A stretch of 18,706 nucleotides of DNA, taken from the NCBI GenBank assembly GCA_018818145.1, contig JAHIST010000085.1:1-18706 (forward strand), written 5' to 3'. The notes below the pieces were generated by a model, which was not told where the DNA came from, did no database searches, and worked only from the letters and a program-made list of their open reading frames with translations. Source of the stretch: Patescibacteria group bacterium (lineage in GTDB: Bacteria; Patescibacteriota; Minisyncoccia; Portnoybacterales; GWB1-42-6). Positions 12,640-18,706 of the stretch are shown piece by piece. Position 1 is the first letter of the stretch; the number at the start of each line of letters is the position of its first letter. Position numbers and translations under genes: made by a program.

Positions 12640-12999
12640 ATGCTTCACTTAATCTATATTGCAATTATAATTGTCCTGGGGGTTTGGATTGCGTCTTTGA
12701 TGAATAAAATTAAAAAGCTGGAAAGGAATGCTAAGCCGGCGGCAGAGGAGAGGAAGGATATTGAAGAAGTCGGTCGGGCTTTGGCCGAACACAATAAAGC
12801 GGTTCAGGAAAAAATAGGCGAGTCAAAAAACCGGATAATAATCCTGTTGCAAGAGAAGGGCAGAGTTACTAACGATGACGTACAAAAAGAGCTTGAGGTG
12901 TCTGACGCGACTGCCACGAGGTATTTAGATGATTTGGAAAAAGACGGAAAAATCATTCAGCAAGGCTCCCAAAAAGGCACTTTTTACGTATTAAAATGA
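12640..12999 (+). CDS. Membrane-anchored winged-helix protein, 119 aa
   Basis: Residues 1-20 (LIYIAIIIVLGVWIASL) form one N-terminal membrane helix, followed by a charged helical linker (about 22-60). The C terminus (about 66-119) is a winged helix-turn-helix: IIILLQEKGRVTNDDVQKEL, SDATATRYLDDLEKDG, then the wing QGSQKGTFYVL. This resembles DeoR/MarR-like DNA-binding domains. It could be a membrane-tethered regulator or a DNA-anchoring protein. A weak promoter-like pair, TTGTTT (12593) and TAAAGT (12616) at 17-nt spacing, lies upstream. It marks the right edge of the repeat-rich region. Target unknown. Confidence 0.78.
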   Translation: MLHLIYIAIIIVLGVWIASLMNKIKKLERNAKPAAEERKDIEEVGRALAEHNKAVQEKIGESKNRIIILLQEKGRVTNDDVQKELEVSDATATRYLDDLEKDGKIIQQGSQKGTFYVLK

Positions 13000-13031
13000 T
13001 TCTGATTTGCCGTAAATTTCCAGAGCCATAC

Positions 13032-13051
13032 GGCTCACTCCGCTTTGAGCC
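13032..13051. repeat. Hairpin repeat with GGCTCA/TGAGCC arms, copy 2
   Basis: GGCTCA, loop CTCCGCTT, TGAGCC. The whole stretch ACGGCTCACTCCGC and TTGAGCC matches 1053-1075 with one loop change. Located between the winged-helix gene and acylphosphatase. Confidence 0.7.
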
Positions 13052-13105
13052 AAACGATTATTCTTGTGTTTTTAAAAATACGGGGATAAATAAAATCCCT
13101 CCCAA

Positions 13106-13125
13106 CCTCCCTTTAAAAAGGGAGG
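13106..13125 (+). promoter_or_regulatory. Hairpin holding the acylphosphatase ribosome-binding site
   Basis: CCTCCCTT / AAGGGAGG, 8 bp with loop TAAA, ending 12 nt before the start codon. The right arm runs into GGAGGAG, the only Shine-Dalgarno of the gene, so a folded leader would hide it. The sequence type (paired CCTCCC and GGGAGG around an AT loop) could also be a dispersed intergenic repeat. Confidence 0.5.
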
Positions 13126-13137
13126 AGAAAAACTAAA

Positions 13138-13434
13138 ATGCAAAAGAGAGCCAGAATTAATGTTTTTGGCGATGTTCAGGGGGTATTTTTTCGCGCCGAT
13201 GCCAAAGCGAGGGCCCAAGAATTAGGTTTGACAGGCTGGGTGAAAAATGAGCCAGACAGAACAGTCAGAATTTTAGCCGAAGGCGCAGAGGATCAAATAA
13301 AAGAATTTATTGATTGGTGCAAAAACAGTCCGGGATTTGCCAAAACGGATAAAGTTGAGGTAAAATGGGAAGAGGTAAAGGGAGAGTTTAATAGTTTTGA
13401 TATAAGAGAAGAGATAATTAAAATAATTTCTTAA
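13138..13434 (+). CDS. acyP: Acylphosphatase, 98 aa
   Basis: Small enzyme that hydrolyses acyl phosphates such as acetyl phosphate and carbamoyl phosphate. The signature FGDVQGVFFRADAKARA is present with catalytic R19, and GWVKNEPDRTV with catalytic N37; the usual DG after N is replaced by PDR, and the phosphate loop has GVFFR rather than GVGFR. Length is typical. The start has a strong GGAGGAG about 11 nt upstream within a hairpin. Its stop codon lies in the left arm of an inverted repeat at 13431. Confidence 0.93.
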   Translation: MQKRARINVFGDVQGVFFRADAKARAQELGLTGWVKNEPDRTVRILAEGAEDQIKEFIDWCKNSPGFAKTDKVEVKWEEVKGEFNSFDIREEIIKIIS

Positions 13435-13499
13435 TTTCCTAATGTCCTAATTTCAAAGGTGTTTTTATAAATTAATAAATTGAGAAATTAGGAAATTAA
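13431..13499. repeat. Inverted repeat with two alternative pairings after acyP
   Basis: TTAATTTCCTAAT (13431-13443) pairs perfectly over 13 bp with ATTAGGAAATTAA (13487-13499). The loop holds a second CCTAATTTC (13446-13454) that can instead pair with GAAATTAGG (13484-13492). The two folds exclude each other. The left arm includes the acyP stop codon. All AT-rich, so partly a composition effect. Confidence 0.5.
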
Positions 13500-13529
13500 T
13501 ATTTTAATAATCGAATTTTTTTAATCCTT

Positions 13530-14015
13530 ATGAAAGTTATACTTTTGCAAGACGTGGATAATTTGGGCAAAAAATATGAGGTTAAAGAAGTGGCTGACGG
13601 TTATGCCAGGAATTTTTTATTTGCCAAAGAGTTGGCCAAGCCCGCAACCGAAGAGGCCCTTAAACAATTGGAGTCAGAGAGAGCTCTTTTGGCCCAAAAA
13701 GCCGAGGCTGATCTGAAAGTCGAAGAACAGGTAGTCGGCCAGCTTGACGGGCAAGAGATAGAAATTGTCACCAAAGCGGACGATGGCGGAAAGCTTTATG
13801 GTTCAATTACTGCGGCTAAAATCGCCAAGGTTTTAAAGGATAAGGGGTTTGATATAAAACGGAATCAGATTAAACTTATTCAGCCGATAAAGGAGATTGG
13901 CGAATATGATGATATTATTGTTGAATCTTCGCACGGCTTGGAAGCAAAAATAAAAGTAATAGTAAGCAAAGAATTGGGCGAAAAAATGGCTGAGGAGGCA
14001 GATGAGGTATTATAA
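13530..14015 (+). CDS. rplI: 50S ribosomal protein bL9, 161 aa
   Basis: Ribosomal protein of the large subunit with two globular domains joined by a long helix. The N-terminal domain MKVILLQDVDNLGKKYEVKEVADGYARNFL matches the family closely. The linker helix (about 42-75) and the C-terminal domain (KLYGSITAAKIAKVLKDKG, IKEIGEYDDIIV) are complete, with an acidic tail of about 12 residues. It has no ribosomal operon partners (rpsF, rpsR) beside it. No Shine-Dalgarno before ATG 13530. Confidence 0.95.
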   Translation: MKVILLQDVDNLGKKYEVKEVADGYARNFLFAKELAKPATEEALKQLESERALLAQKAEADLKVEEQVVGQLDGQEIEIVTKADDGGKLYGSITAAKIAKVLKDKGFDIKRNQIKLIQPIKEIGEYDDIIVESSHGLEAKIKVIVSKELGEKMAEEADEVL

Positions 14016-14087
14016 AAAAAGCTTCACGAATTAGGAATTAGGAATTTTATTTATAATTCAAGATTCTTGATTCGCGTTTCCATTATC

Positions 14088-15710
14088 GTGGCCAAATACA
14101 TTTTCGTTGCAGGAGGGGTCATGTCTGGGGTTGGTAAAGGGGTTGCCACTGCTTCCATCGGAAAAATTATTCAAGCCCGCGGATTTAATGTCACGGCCAT
14201 CAAAATCGATCCTTATGTTAATGTGGACGCGGGCACCATGAACCCCACCGAACACGGTGAGGTTTTTGTTTTGGACGAGGGGACCGAGTGCGACCAAGAC
14301 ATGGGTAATTACGAGCGTTTTTTGAATCTTGATTTGCCGGCGATAAATTATATGACTACCGGCAGTATTTATGAGACAGTGATTCATCGCGAACGCAATA
14401 TGGGTTATGAAGGAAAGTGCGTCGAAGTCGTGCCCCACATTCCTTTGGAGGTGATAGAGCGCATTGAAAAAGCACTGAAAAAAGCCAAAGCAGATTTTAT
14501 TACCATAGAAATTGGCGGAACAGTGGGGGAGTATCAAAACGTCTTATTTTTAGAGGCAGCCAGAATGCTTAAGTTAAAAAAACCAAAAGATGTACTTTTT
14601 GTTCTGGTAAGTTATTTACCTATTCCCAGCAAAATCGGCGAAATGAAAACCAAGCCCACGCAGTACGCGGTACGCACGCTCAATTCCGCGGGCATTCAAC
14701 CCGATATCATTGTTGCTCGCTCGGCCGTGCCGCTTGATAAAAAACGTAAAGAAAAAATTGCGCTAAATTGCAATATACAAGAGCGTGATGTGATTTCCGC
14801 CCCCGACATTGAAAGCATTTATGAGGTGCCAATTAATTTTGAGAAAGATAAATTGAGCGATTTAATTTTGGAAAAATTAGAGATTAAAGCTAAGAAGTCC
14901 GACCTGAAAGAATGGAATAATTTGGTGCGAACCGTCCGGACGGCAAAAAAAACAGTCAAAATCGGCATTGTCGGTAAATATTTTGGAACCGGTGATTTCG
15001 TTTTGTCCGATGCGTATATTTCGGTGATTGAGGCGATTAAACATGCCAGCTTTTTTTATAAGGTCAGGCCGATTATAGACTGGATTAATGCCGAGCAATT
15101 TGAAAAAGATACGCGGACAGTAAATAAACTGCGACAGTACGACGGCATAATAGTGCCGGGTGGTTTTGGCTCGCGCGGCGTTGAAGGAAAAATCAAGGCG
15201 ATAGAATTTTGCCGTAAAAATAAAATCCCGTATCTGGGATTGTGCTACGGCATGCAGCTGATGGTGATAGAATTTGCGCGGCATGTTTGCGGTTTAAAAG
15301 ACGCCCATACCACTGAAATAAATCGCGATACAAAAAATCCGGTAGTTGATATTATGCCCGAACAAAAAAAGAATCTGGAAGATAAAAATTACGGTGCTAC
15401 GATGCGTTTGGGCGCATATCCAGCGGCGCTGACCATGCGGACGCAGGCCTTCGGCGCTTATAAAAAGCATTTGATTTCGGAACGCCACCGTCATCGCTGG
15501 GAAGTGAATCCAGAATATATTGAATTATTGGAAAAAAACGGTTTGGTGTTTTCGGGCAAATCGCCCGAGGGCCGCTTGATGGAAATTGCCGAATTGTCGG
15601 TGAAAGAGCACCCGTTTTTTGTGGGCACGCAGTTTCATCCAGAATTCAAATCCCGGCCGCTAAATCCGCATCCGTTGTTTAGGGAATTTGTAAGAGCAAC
15701 TTTAAAATAA
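14088..15710 (+). CDS. pyrG: CTP synthase, 540 aa
   Basis: Makes CTP from UTP, ATP and glutamine, the last step of pyrimidine nucleotide synthesis. The N-terminal synthetase domain starts KYIFVAGGVMSGVGKGVATASIG with the P-loop, followed by KIDPYVNVDAGTM and GEVFVLDEG. The C-terminal glutamine amidotransferase has PGGFGSRG, LGLCYGMQ with nucleophile C386, and GTQFHPEFKSRP with the His-Glu pair. GTG 14088 is chosen because it gives MAKYIFV, as in homologues; the frame is open to a TTG at 14067. No Shine-Dalgarno; a TATAAT at 14052-14057 could give a short-leader transcript. Length matches the family. Complete and apparently functional. Confidence 0.95.
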   Translation: MAKYIFVAGGVMSGVGKGVATASIGKIIQARGFNVTAIKIDPYVNVDAGTMNPTEHGEVFVLDEGTECDQDMGNYERFLNLDLPAINYMTTGSIYETVIHRERNMGYEGKCVEVVPHIPLEVIERIEKALKKAKADFITIEIGGTVGEYQNVLFLEAARMLKLKKPKDVLFVLVSYLPIPSKIGEMKTKPTQYAVRTLNSAGIQPDIIVARSAVPLDKKRKEKIALNCNIQERDVISAPDIESIYEVPINFEKDKLSDLILEKLEIKAKKSDLKEWNNLVRTVRTAKKTVKIGIVGKYFGTGDFVLSDAYISVIEAIKHASFFYKVRPIIDWINAEQFEKDTRTVNKLRQYDGIIVPGGFGSRGVEGKIKAIEFCRKNKIPYLGLCYGMQLMVIEFARHVCGLKDAHTTEINRDTKNPVVDIMPEQKKNLEDKNYGATMRLGAYPAALTMRTQAFGAYKKHLISERHRHRWEVNPEYIELLEKNGLVFSGKSPEGRLMEIAELSVKEHPFFVGTQFHPEFKSRPLNPHPLFREFVRATLK

Positions 15711-15714
15711 AGAA

Positions 15715-15739
15715 CCCCCTCTTAATGTTAAAGAGGGGG
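15715..15739. terminator. Hairpin between pyrG and rpmA
   Basis: CCCCCTCTT / AAGAGGGGG, a perfect 9-bp stem with a 7-nt loop, starting 4 nt after the pyrG stop and in the convergent space before rpmA. There is no long T-run on either side, so it may end transcripts only weakly. A second small GGAGG/CCTCC hairpin lies at 15785-15809. Confidence 0.55.
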
Positions 15740-15818
15740 AAAGGGGAGATTTCGTTGACTCTTAAGGGACAATAAAGGGAAGATGGAGGAATCACCGGGA
15801 AAACCCTCCTTCTTGAAA

Positions 15819-16100
15819 TTATTTTATAGGAACTACATTAACAACTTTTGTTAATCGTCTTGCCCCATCAAATTTCGTCATTTTTTTACTGGCGAATTGG
15901 ACGATGCCCTTAGCGATGGAGTAGAGCGTATCATCTGAGCCCCGTTTGACATTTTTTCCCGGGAAGAATTTCGTGCCGCGCTGGCGGACGATAATACTAC
16001 CGGGCTTAGCGGGTTGTCCGGCGAATAATTTTACGCCTAAATATTTTGGTTGTGAGTCTCGGCCGAGCCTAGAGGAACCAGTCGCTTTAGTATGCGCCAT
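15819..16100 (-). CDS. rpmA: 50S ribosomal protein bL27, 93 aa
   Basis: Ribosomal protein near the peptidyl-transferase centre. The conserved start is MAHTKATGSSRLGRDSQPKY (family usually MAHKKAGGSSRNGRDS), then LGVKLFAGQ, GSIIVRQRGTKFFPG and a C-terminal beta region ending VVNVVPIK. No N-terminal extension that would need cleavage. It stands alone without rplU and is transcribed against pyrG. A strong promoter lies 59-87 nt upstream. Confidence 0.95.
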   Translation of the reverse strand: MAHTKATGSSRLGRDSQPKYLGVKLFAGQPAKPGSIIVRQRGTKFFPGKNVKRGSDDTLYSIAKGIVQFASKKMTKFDGARRLTKVVNVVPIK

Positions 16101-16158
16101 AAAACAAATTAAAAGTTTAAAGTTTAAAGTGAAAAGTTAGTCAATGAATGATTTATTT

Positions 16159-16187
16159 AGTATAGCAAAATAAAAAATAAATGTCAA
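16159..16187 (-). promoter_or_regulatory. Strong promoter of rpmA
   Basis: Minus strand -35 TTGACA (16187-16182), 17-nt spacer, -10 TATACT (16164-16159): near consensus. Predicted start about 16152, giving a 50-nt leader with tandem AGTTTAA copies. The -35 overlaps the start codon region (ATGTCA) of the divergent gene at 16181. Confidence 0.75.
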
Positions 16188-16612
16188 TTTTAAGTTTAAA
16201 CAAAGCGGGGGAGTGGATTAAGAAAAATCAGGCTGATATTGCCCTGGGAATCGGCTTTGTTTTGGTGGCCCTAATCGCTTTTGGCGCCGGACGATTGAGC
16301 GCTCCGCAAATTGTCAGAAATCCGGTTGTGATTGAAGAGCCGGGCGCGTCAGAAAGGCTTAATTTATATGGCAACGTTTCACAGCCTGCTGCAGGCGCGA
16401 TAGGGGAGCAAAGCGCCAAACAGACTATCGAAAAAGGACTTTTTGTCGCCAGCAAAAGCGGTAAAAAATACCACTGGCCCTGGTGTTCTTATGCCAAAAA
16501 CATAAAGCCGGAAAATCAAATCGGGTTTAATTCCGAAGCGCAGGCGCAAGCTGCGGGTTATTCCCCTTGCACCTGTATCGTCAATCAAGCGCCGGCGGGA
16601 TATAAACCATAA
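16181..16612 (+). CDS. Anchored protein with Ada-like metal-binding cysteine domain, 143 aa
   Basis: Residues about 19-38 form an N-terminal membrane anchor (IALGIGFVLVALIAFGAG), followed by a variable linker (about 40-88). The C-terminal domain (about 89-135) has FVASKSGKKYHWPWCSYAK, then GFNSEAQAQAAGYSPC-T-C, the C-x(n)-C-x-C pattern of the Ada_Zn_binding type domain. In CPR and other bacteria this domain often appears at the end of anchored or secreted proteins, next to nuclease-like domains, as a small zinc or nucleic-acid binding module. Layout (anchor, linker, Cys domain) resembles the thermonuclease at 6525 without its nuclease domain. No Shine-Dalgarno; start chosen as the first ATG, which abuts the rpmA promoter. 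Confidence 0.75.
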   Translation: MSILSLNKAGEWIKKNQADIALGIGFVLVALIAFGAGRLSAPQIVRNPVVIEEPGASERLNLYGNVSQPAAGAIGEQSAKQTIEKGLFVASKSGKKYHWPWCSYAKNIKPENQIGFNSEAQAQAAGYSPCTCIVNQAPAGYKP

Positions 16613-16613
16613 A

Positions 16614-16674
16614 CCCCCACACCACGGACTTGTGTCTATATTGGGCTTACGCCCATGGCGTTCTGGTGTGGGGG
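16614..16674 (+). other. Branched hairpin element after the Ada-like gene
   Basis: Closing stem of 11 bp, CCCCCACACCA (16614-16624) with TGGTGTGGGGG (16664-16674). Inside is a 5-bp hairpin TGGGC-TTAC-GCCCA (16642-16655) and a possible GAC-TTGT-GTC. It begins 1 nt after the stop codon and lies 30 nt before a strong terminator. Could be a 3'-UTR stabiliser or a repeat. Confidence 0.55.
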
Positions 16675-16704
16675 CAAATAATTTATTTCTAATGAAAAAT
16701 AATT

Positions 16705-16738
16705 AAAAAGGGTATGTCCTTGCGGGGATACCCTTTTT
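16705..16738. terminator. Bidirectional rho-independent terminator
   Basis: AAAAAGGGTAT (16705-16715) / ATACCCTTTTT (16728-16738), 11 bp, with T-runs on both strands. It serves the plus-strand Ada-like gene and the minus-strand membrane protein gene that converge here. Confidence 0.9.
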
Positions 16739-16778
16739 TACTTATAGAATTGTGCGCTAAAAAAACTGACGCACTCGG

Positions 16779-17027
16779 TTATTTTTGCTTTGATACTAGT
16801 TTTCCCGTCGCCCAGTTGGCAAAAAAGAGCAAAAACATCAAAGCTGTTAACAGACAGAACGATATTAGTGAAAAGCCGGCCTTCATATAATAGCCGATGA
16901 CGCCGGCTATCAGTAAAGGCGAAAAAAGAAAAATTAATTCGGATAACCAATGAAAAATTTGTCTGACACTGGTTCGTTCCGGCGGCCAGAAAACAATCGC
17001 GAAAAGCATCCAAAGAATCGATTTCAT
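16779..17027 (-). CDS. Small membrane protein, 82 aa
   Basis: No family recognised. Three hydrophobic stretches: about 3-13 (ILWMLFAIVFW), 31-47 (ELIFLFSPLLIAGVIGY) and 52-72 (FSLISFCLLTALMFLLFFANW), with a basic end (KLVSKQK). The start is fixed by AAGGAGGG about 7 nt upstream of ATG. It lies 33 nt after the Fe-S nuclease gene on the same strand and is probably in one operon with it. A longer overlapping frame (16738-17013) has no such start site. Confidence 0.7.
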   Translation of the reverse strand: MKSILWMLFAIVFWPPERTSVRQIFHWLSELIFLFSPLLIAGVIGYYMKAGFSLISFCLLTALMFLLFFANWATGKLVSKQK

Positions 17028-17060
17028 ATTTTAACCCTCCTTATTTAAAAAGAACTATTT

Positions 17061-18206
17061 TTATTTTTTCTTTTTTAGTGAAATGGTTTTATATTCTTTA
17101 TCTAATTTTCTAGCCGATTCAATTTTACCGCGCAGGTCGCGTGGCAGTTCTTTGATAATTTTTTTCAGTTTTGCGTCATCAATTTTTAAAATATTCTGCC
17201 AGCGGCCCAGCGGCTCCAGAATTTGCCGAAGCGAGTCGGCGTCGTATTTGAATCTTTGAATTAACGAACGGGTAATATAGCCGTCGTCGCCAAACAGGCT
17301 TTCCAAGCCCTGCTGGTCCATAAATTTAACCAGTGTGTTCTTTATTTCGTTTAATTTTTTATCTCGTTCCTCGGACTCTTTTTTTATATTGGCATAATCA
17401 TTTATCAGCGCTTTTATGTCTTGGTCGTTGAAAAATAATTTTTCTTCAACGAATTTGTGTCTGAAAAATGGGCAATTTCTTTGGAACTCGCACCAGTCGC
17501 AAAGCGCGTTGGGACGGGGGTCAAATTTGCCGGCTTTATGCGTTTGTTCTATTTGTTCAATGTCGCGGATAATATTTTCTTTGGTGGCTTCCAGATTTTC
17601 AACATTGCGCAGGCTGGAAAGTTTTTCGCCGTGCTTCAGGTAATAAAGGCTGACCTTAACCGGCCTTTTTTCATTAACTATTGATGGCCAGCGATTGGCC
17701 ATGCCCAGGTGATAGACCGAAAGTTGCAGGTCTTTATCAACTGTTTCCTGAGAAGGCATTTTTTTGGTGGTTTTGTAGTCAATCACCTCAAACAAATTTT
17801 CCGGTGTTTTGTCTATGCGGTCAATTTTGCCGGTAACCAGATGCAAGTCATCGCCGATTTTAATCGGCGCTTCAAAGGAAGTTTCCAGCGCCACCACGTT
17901 GAATTGCGCCGGATAATTTTTGGCGTAGTAGTCTTTAAGAATTTTGATTCCTTGAGCGAAAGCTAGAACCGCCAGCTGTTCGTCTTGATAAACCGAGCCG
18001 TCCCAATTATCGGCAAAAAATTTAAGCAGTTCTTCCTCGGTCGGCACAACAAGCCCGGGTTCGTGCAATACTTTTAGGGCCTTGTGAATTAATGTGCCAA
18101 AAAGCGCCTCTTTGGACTTAGGCGTTTTTATTCTCTCAACATATTGGAATTTGAATTTTAGCGGGCACTGTTTAAAGGTTTCCAGCGCCGAGTAAGAAAG
18201 CCTCAT
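17061..18206 (-). CDS. RecB/Cas4-like PD-(D/E)XK nuclease with Fe-S cluster, 381 aa
   Basis: Predicted DNA exonuclease of the AddB/RecB/Cas4 type, likely in recombination repair. It starts LSYSALETFKQCPLKF, typical of the family, with C14. The nuclease motifs follow: GTLIHKAL with H41, VTGKIDRID with D129, EVIDYKTT with D143 and K145, and QLSVY (Q161, Y165). The Fe-S cluster is completed by C236, C239 and C245 (CDWCEFQRNC). The last 120 residues are helical and charged, with EERDKKLNEIKNTLVKFM followed by a small domain of unknown role. No helicase domain is fused. A -35 TTGACT (18242-18237) and -10 TAATTT (18219-18214) suggest an almost leaderless transcript. Confidence 0.9.
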   Translation of the reverse strand: MRLSYSALETFKQCPLKFKFQYVERIKTPKSKEALFGTLIHKALKVLHEPGLVVPTEEELLKFFADNWDGSVYQDEQLAVLAFAQGIKILKDYYAKNYPAQFNVVALETSFEAPIKIGDDLHLVTGKIDRIDKTPENLFEVIDYKTTKKMPSQETVDKDLQLSVYHLGMANRWPSIVNEKRPVKVSLYYLKHGEKLSSLRNVENLEATKENIIRDIEQIEQTHKAGKFDPRPNALCDWCEFQRNCPFFRHKFVEEKLFFNDQDIKALINDYANIKKESEERDKKLNEIKNTLVKFMDQQGLESLFGDDGYITRSLIQRFKYDADSLRQILEPLGRWQNILKIDDAKLKKIIKELPRDLRGKIESARKLDKEYKTISLKKKK

Positions 18207-18252
18207 CAGTAATAAATTAACATCTTACGGCCAAGCAGTCAAAACATTTCAG

Positions 18253-18281
18253 TTGCTTTATAATTTGATATTTGTTATATT
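18253..18281 (+). promoter_or_regulatory. Promoter of the 95-aa hypothetical gene
   Basis: TTGCTT (18253-18258), 17-nt spacer, TATATT (18276-18281). Predicted start about 18288, with the Shine-Dalgarno and ATG 18318 following. Back-to-back with the probable promoter of the minus-strand nuclease gene. Confidence 0.55.
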
Positions 18282-18317
18282 AACATCAGTATTTTAAAAA
18301 GAGAGGAGGGGATCAAA

Positions 18318-18605
18318 ATGGCGAGGAAAAAAGAAGGAGGGTTTGCTTTAGAAAAATTGGAAAGTTTGATAGCGGTATCAATTATTGATGAATATAAAAA
18401 AATACAGGGCGAAATTGAGGATTGTAAAAAAAAGATGGCTGTCAACGGACGATCAAAAGCTGAAATATCTTTTTCTTCGCTGTTAGTAAAAATAGCTCAA
18501 ATAAAAAATGAGGATACATCCGAGCTGCTAAAAAAGATTAATAGCTCTAATTTTAGAGCAAACCAGGAAGAAGAATCTGAAAAGCAAGAGCCGTCCGAAT
18601 CATAA
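18318..18605 (+). CDS. Small charged hypothetical protein, 95 aa
   Basis: No family recognised. It starts MARKKEGGFALEKLESLIAV; the middle is helical (IIDEYKKIQGEIEDCKKKM, possibly coiled coil) and the end is acidic (EEESEKQEPSES). No membrane segment. The gene has a full set of signals: promoter at 18253, Shine-Dalgarno GAGGAGGGG about 10 nt upstream of ATG, and a terminator just after the stop. So it is a single-gene transcription unit, likely well expressed. Confidence 0.7.
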   Translation: MARKKEGGFALEKLESLIAVSIIDEYKKIQGEIEDCKKKMAVNGRSKAEISFSSLLVKIAQIKNEDTSELLKKINSSNFRANQEEESEKQEPSES

Positions 18606-18608
18606 CAG

Positions 18609-18645
18609 GGGAGAGGGGTAACTAACATTCCTCTCTCTTTTTTTA
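18609..18645 (+). terminator. Rho-independent terminator after the 95-aa gene
   Basis: GAGAGG (18611-18616) / CCTCTC (18630-18635), extended by a G-T and a G-C pair, then a run of eight T. The remaining 60 nt to the window end are AT-rich with no visible gene. Confidence 0.85.
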
Positions 18646-18706
18646 TTCGTCTAAAAATATTTGCAAAAAATATTTTTATAAATTATTTTAAAAACATTTT
18701 TACAAA

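Noticed and set aside
14058..14537. 159-aa antisense frame over pyrG.
   Set aside because: It lies opposite the conserved synthetase domain and has no recognisable protein features.
16738..17013. Overlapping minus-strand 91-aa frame.
   Set aside because: The frame 16779-17027 has a strong Shine-Dalgarno and clear membrane helices; the 91-aa frame has neither and runs into the terminator.
1..18706. tRNA, rRNA, SRP RNA, tmRNA or prophage genes.
   Set aside because: None of the characteristic motifs was seen in the intergenic stretches.

Overview
The window looks like a piece of a Patescibacteria (CPR) chromosome, most likely Parcubacteria-like. It is AT-rich, its household genes are scattered rather than set in large operons, many starts lack a Shine-Dalgarno sequence, and rpmA (bL27) stands alone without rplU. 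TGA is used as a stop, which argues against the recoded CPR lineages. The presence of bL9 fits a Parcubacteria-type more than a Microgenomates-type genome. The lineage call is inference from gene content; no rRNA or tRNA gene was seen.

Layout. 1-1 kb: 3' part of an S41 C-terminal processing peptidase. 1.1-4.2 kb: a single-chain type IIG restriction-methylation enzyme with a small membrane protein 4 bp behind it. 4.2-12.6 kb: an accessory region in which single genes (NYN nuclease, SLOG-fold protein, an 81-aa hypothetical, a secreted or anchored thermonuclease, a TPR protein, a DUF3800 protein) are separated by a mosaic of related repeats. There are seven copies of a 30-nt core, each followed by one of several hairpin types. 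Inside this region sits a compact operon without such repeats: a DEDDy 3'-5' exonuclease, an ExoVII large subunit with an added N-terminal HRDC domain, and the ExoVII small subunit. 12.6-15.8 kb: household genes (membrane-anchored winged-helix protein, acylphosphatase, bL9, CTP synthase). 15.8-18.7 kb: bL27 (minus), an anchored protein with an Ada-like cysteine domain (plus), a small membrane protein and a RecB/Cas4-like Fe-S nuclease (minus), and a small hypothetical gene (plus).

The strongest unexplained signal is in the accessory region. The NYN gene and the DUF3800 gene, 7 kb apart and unrelated in sequence, have the same non-coding surroundings. Each has a long hairpin just upstream whose stem changes between copies by compensatory substitutions. 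Each also has, converging on its 3' end, a minus-strand small RNA gene of about 80-100 nt with a sigma70-type promoter, a GC-rich terminator and a shared unpaired motif UAGGA(U)CGUG. This suggests a modular cassette in which the nuclease-like protein is exchanged while the RNA parts are kept. Small structured RNAs near DUF3800 genes are known as the DUF3800 RNA motifs, of unknown function; whether these belong to one of them cannot be decided here. A remnant of a second thermonuclease gene tail at 11.42 kb, joined to the same repeat that follows the intact gene at 7.37 kb, shows that genes in this array have been lost or replaced at repeat boundaries.
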